Source: Myxococcales bacterium (GTDB lineage: Bacteria > Myxococcota_A > Polyangia > Haliangiales > Haliangiaceae). Taken from it: DNA of 8,491 bases. The DNA lies in contig JADKKI010000069.1 of NCBI GenBank assembly GCA_016720595.1, positions 1-8,491 on the forward strand, in the 5' to 3' direction. Below the pieces are notes generated by a model. It was not told the DNA's origin and did no database searches. It worked only from the letters and a program-made list of their open reading frames with translations. Position 1 is the stretch's first letter, and every line of letters starts with the position of its first letter. Below, one piece after another: positions 6,037 to 8,491 of the stretch. Position numbers and translations under genes: made by a program.

Positions 6037-6419
6037 GTGTTCATCCCGAGAGTGGTGCTGTTCTTGGGCCCGAAATGCGACAGCCTGCGCATCGGCTATC
6101 TCGCGACGCAGGTCGACGCTAACTCACTCATCGTGGCCCCCCGCAGTGGCAAGCTCGCGCCCTCCGTGCCGGTGGCAGTGGATCGCTCGGAGCAGGTCGC
6201 CCCGCGGATGGTCGGCCTCAGCAAGGAAGTCATCGCGACCGGCGCGTTTACGTACGGTGACGTGTCGCCATTGCTCGGCAGGCTGGAGGCGTACGTGTGC
6301 ACCGGAATGCGGGTACCACGAGTCGTACGTGCAGGATCCAAGCTCCGTGCGTTGGGGAGGACATCGTCGGCTTCGCGTGGGTCAACGAGCCGCGGGAGTC
6401 CGAGGGCGCCTATCGCTGA
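6037..6419 (+). pseudogene. Zinc-ribbon protein gene broken by two single-base insertions
   Basis: Three frames carry one continuous protein. Frame one runs through GPKCDSLRIGYLATQVDANS and GDVSPLLGRLEAYVCTG; frame two continues CGYHESYVQDPSSVRW; frame three finishes EDIVGFAWVNEP to TGA 6417-6419. Removing one A at 6306/6307 turns TGCACCGGAATGC into a CTGC knuckle (C-x-x-C), and removing one G from the run 6354-6357 joins RW to EDIVGF. The repaired product is about 126 aa with a split zinc ribbon like the protein at 72-455. The first knuckle reads GPKC where CPKC is expected (GGC for TGC), so one metal ligand is also lost. The start is uncertain: GTG 6037 (AGGG 4 bases upstream) or GTG 6055. 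It converges on the TPR gene with 24 bases between stops. Homopolymer indels could be sequencing errors, but the lost Cys points towards real decay. Confidence 0.6.
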
Positions 6420-6443
6420 AGAAAACGACGAGGCCTTGGAACA

Positions 6444-8276
6444 CTAGGGCTCCGCCGCGCCGGCGCGCGAAACGCGGACACGAAGATCGGCTCCGCGTGC
6501 AGTCATCGAGATGTACTGCCTGAACGCGTCCTCGGCCTCCGCGTCCCGACCGAGCTGCTTCAGAGCACGCGCGCGACCCTCGATGGATTCGCCGAGATCC
6601 GGCCGCTCCGCCCCGACGCGTTCGAATACCGCGAGCGATTCCGCGGGGCGATTCAGCTCCAACAGGGTACGCGCCTTGCCCAGCAGCGCTGCGTGCACTT
6701 GCGCATCGCCGAGCCTCGTCGCGCCATCGAAAGTCTCCAGCGCCTCGTCGAACCGACCGTCAAAGGCCAACAGGTTTCCGAGCACCAGCTGGGCCACCGC
6801 GTCGCCGGCGTACTGGGCGCGCATCAACATCTGGATCCCGTCCTCGCTTCGGCCGTTCACGAGCAGGTCCTGCAGCTCGGCGAGATGATCCGGGATGTCG
6901 AGCGTCATGGCGGTCGCGACTCCGACCGTTGCCCGCAGTCCCTTCAGCGACCGATCGACCTCGCGTCGCAGCAACATCGCCTCGACAAGTCTCGGGCTCA
7001 GCAAGCAAGCCCCATCGAACGCCTCGTGCGCCTCCGCCGAACGGCCCAGCCCCAACAAGCTCTTTCCGCGAGCGTAGTGCGCGCGTCCGTCACCCGGCGT
7101 AGTTGCGATCATCGAGTCGGCCGCGTCGAGAGCTTCGGCATGCCGTCCCGTTCGCAGTAGCGCGTCGAGCCTCAGCGTGCGTGCCTCTGGATGGTCCGGC
7201 GCGCGTTGCAATGCGCGCTGTGCATAGTCGACGGCGGTGTGACATGTCCCCAGCTGAAGATGACACCGCGCGATGGCGATCTCGAGCGCGAGCATGTCTG
7301 CGTCGTCCGAGCGCACGTGCTCGTACAGATGCAGGGCCTTTGCGAACTCGTGATTCTTCTCGTGTTCCAGAGCGGCCGAAGCGACGTTCGTCCACGGAAG
7401 TAGTCTCCGGACCCCACTCGTGGACGGCGCGAAGAGATCGACGCCGCGCTTGAACGCTTCGTCCTGGAGCGCGCGGGCGGGAACCGACTTCGGGTCCAGC
7501 TCGAGGGCCGCCTCGAACCGCAACAGCGCCGTCGTAGTCTGCCCTGACACGAGACACCCGATTCCCTCCTCGAGATTCTCCCAGACATGCCGGTGCGGAC
7601 GGAGCCACGGCGGTGACACCCGGTGACCACCCGCCAAGCGCAGCGCGTCGCGAAGGTCCTGCAACGTCGCAAATCGGCGATCCGGATCCCGTTCGAGACA
7701 TCGCTGGATCACCTGACCGATCGGGGTCATCGGGACCTCTCCGCCGGACACGAGCCCGAGCATCGACTGACCCACCACGAAGACCTGGCCCCGCTCGTCG
7801 CAACGCGGCCACTGATCGACGACCTCGGGTGGCAGGTGGTTCGGCTGGCTCCGGTCCTCGGCGACAAAGCCGACCCGGATCTCCCCTTCGAGATCGAACT
7901 TGACGAGTGGACTCGCCATCCAGCCGAGCAAATTCGTAGGAACCACCCGGAGCAGGAACTCGGAGACCCACGTCAGCTTCGCACCCCAGGTCGCGAGAGT
8001 CGTGACCGCCTCAGGATCCTCCGCCATCGAACGCGGCGCATGCTTCCAATCCAGCGCGGCATAGCGAAGCCAGTGCTTCTCGACGGCATCGAGGATGTTG
8101 CGATGCGGTTTCAGGCCGAGCCACAGCCGCCAAAGCTCATCGGGGATGAGCGCGTGTGGGGTGAACTCCATCGCCACGAACCGCGCGGTGCCCGCGGTGT
8201 GGTCGCGAAGGCCACCGAATTCCGGCGAGCGACGCTCCCAGTCAGCACGAACCAGCCAGTCCGTCTCCGCCGCCAC
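6444..8276 (-). CDS. Degenerate protein-kinase-like domain fused to TPR repeats
   Basis: The 610-aa product has two parts. Residues about 30-215 resemble the hinge and C-lobe of a Ser/Thr protein kinase: FVAMEFTP (hinge), LVKFDLEGEIRVGFVAEDR where a kinase has its DFG strand, LPPEVV (APE-like), CDERGQVFVVGQSMLGLVSG (DVWSLG helix) and QRCLERDPDRRFATLQDLRDAL (last helix). The HRD, catalytic Asn and DFG residues are not recognisable and no glycine-rich loop is seen, so it is probably a pseudokinase. Residues about 233-591 carry roughly eight TPR units, for example CHLQLGTCHTAVDYAQRAL and GNLLAFDGRFDEALETF, indicating a scaffold for protein contacts. There is no signal peptide or membrane helix, so it is probably cytosolic. 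The frame opens to GTG 8396, but the extra 40 residues look non-coding and would overlap the divergent gene at 8354, so GTG 8276 was chosen; its ribosome site is poor. Confidence 0.75.
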   Translation of the reverse strand: MAAETDWLVRADWERRSPEFGGLRDHTAGTARFVAMEFTPHALIPDELWRLWLGLKPHRNILDAVEKHWLRYAALDWKHAPRSMAEDPEAVTTLATWGAKLTWVSEFLLRVVPTNLLGWMASPLVKFDLEGEIRVGFVAEDRSQPNHLPPEVVDQWPRCDERGQVFVVGQSMLGLVSGGEVPMTPIGQVIQRCLERDPDRRFATLQDLRDALRLAGGHRVSPPWLRPHRHVWENLEEGIGCLVSGQTTTALLRFEAALELDPKSVPARALQDEAFKRGVDLFAPSTSGVRRLLPWTNVASAALEHEKNHEFAKALHLYEHVRSDDADMLALEIAIARCHLQLGTCHTAVDYAQRALQRAPDHPEARTLRLDALLRTGRHAEALDAADSMIATTPGDGRAHYARGKSLLGLGRSAEAHEAFDGACLLSPRLVEAMLLRREVDRSLKGLRATVGVATAMTLDIPDHLAELQDLLVNGRSEDGIQMLMRAQYAGDAVAQLVLGNLLAFDGRFDEALETFDGATRLGDAQVHAALLGKARTLLELNRPAESLAVFERVGAERPDLGESIEGRARALKQLGRDAEAEDAFRQYISMTARGADLRVRVSRAGAAEP

Positions 8277-8288
8277 GAAACAAGTGTA

Positions 8289-8332
8289 TCCCGCTGACTC
8301 CCCCGCGGCGATCGTGATCGCTGACAGCGGGA
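8289..8332. promoter_or_regulatory. Nested inverted repeats in the divergent intergenic region
   Basis: TCCCGCTG (8289-8296) and CAGCGGGA (8325-8332) are perfect 8-base inverted arms. Between them lies GCGATC-GT-GATCGC (8308-8321). CGCTGAC also occurs as a direct repeat (8292-8298, 8319-8325). They sit between the divergent starts at 8276 (-) and 8354 (+), where a shared operator would be expected. Function is inferred from position only. Confidence 0.35.
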
Positions 8333-8353
8333 CAGGCCAAGGAATGCATCGAC

Positions 8354-8491
8354 ATGAACCGCGTTGCCGCGTGGCGCCAGCAGAGTATCGGGTCACTCTA
8401 CGAAGGGGCAGTTCAGTCGTACCGCGAGAGTCCGCGCGACGCCGATCCAGTTGGGCCGAGCGTGATCACGCCGCCGTCGGACACCGTCCTG
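8354..8491 (+). CDS. Start of an unidentified gene running off the right edge
   Basis: From ATG 8354 an open frame of 46 codons reaches the window end without a stop, beginning MNRVAAWRQQSIGSLYEGAV and continuing SYRESPRDADPVGPSVITPP. An AAGGA site (8339-8343) lies 10 bases upstream. The residue mix is protein-like, soluble and without a signal peptide. It is divergent from the pseudokinase/TPR gene and separated from its chosen start by 77 bases with nested inverted repeats. Too little is visible to name a family. Confidence 0.5.
   Translation, partial: MNRVAAWRQQSIGSLYEGAVQSYRESPRDADPVGPSVITPPSDTVL

Noticed and set aside
7090..7971. 293-codon minus-strand ORF within the TPR gene
   Set aside because: Alternative frame of the TPR gene, Arg/Gly/Ser-rich with no domain.
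8277..8396. N-terminal extension of the pseudokinase/TPR protein to GTG 8396
   Set aside because: The added 40 residues do not look like kinase N-lobe and would overlap the divergent gene and its ribosome site.

Overview
The window is GC-rich bacterial DNA with frequent GTG starts, two lipoproteins with clear lipoboxes, a degenerate protein kinase fused to TPRs, and a KaiC-like ATPase encoded with a receiver and a soluble histidine kinase. Taken together this suggests a Myxococcota (delta-proteobacterial) genome, but that is inference from gene style; no marker gene is present.

Layout. At the left edge a small plus-strand gene (72-455) encodes a zinc-ribbon protein. It converges on a minus-strand run occupying 712-5933. 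In transcription order that run is: a 221-aa lipoprotein (5933-5268); a single-domain receiver (5080-4682); a double-domain KaiC-like ATPase (4685-3273); a GAF histidine kinase (3272-2139, originally to 2110); a crotonase-superfamily enzyme (2030-1131); and a small lipoprotein (981-712). A second, broken plus-strand zinc-ribbon gene lies at 6037-6419. It converges on a long minus-strand pseudokinase/TPR gene (8276-6444). A plus-strand gene starts at 8354 and runs off the right edge. No stretch longer than 300 bases lacks a gene; the largest gap (456-711) holds two hairpins and no credible ORF.

The most interesting part is the receiver / KaiC-like / histidine kinase module. The receiver stop and the ATPase start overlap as ATGA, and the ATPase stop TGA is followed directly and in frame by the GTG of the kinase, so the three are almost certainly co-translated. 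It looks like a KaiC-centred signalling system without KaiA or KaiB. The receiver has Glu at the phosphoacceptor Asp position, and the first ATPase domain lacks the usual catalytic glutamate pair.

As written, two of the three genes are broken. The ATPase has one in-frame amber codon (TAG at 3650-3648, where CAG would restore the protein). The kinase has lost one base at about 2244, inside its ATP-binding G2 box. The second zinc-ribbon gene carries two single-base insertions in homopolymers and has lost a metal-ligand Cys. Either several genes here are decaying or the assembly carries uncorrected errors; reads would settle this. No rRNA, tRNA, CRISPR array, insertion sequence or integrase was seen.
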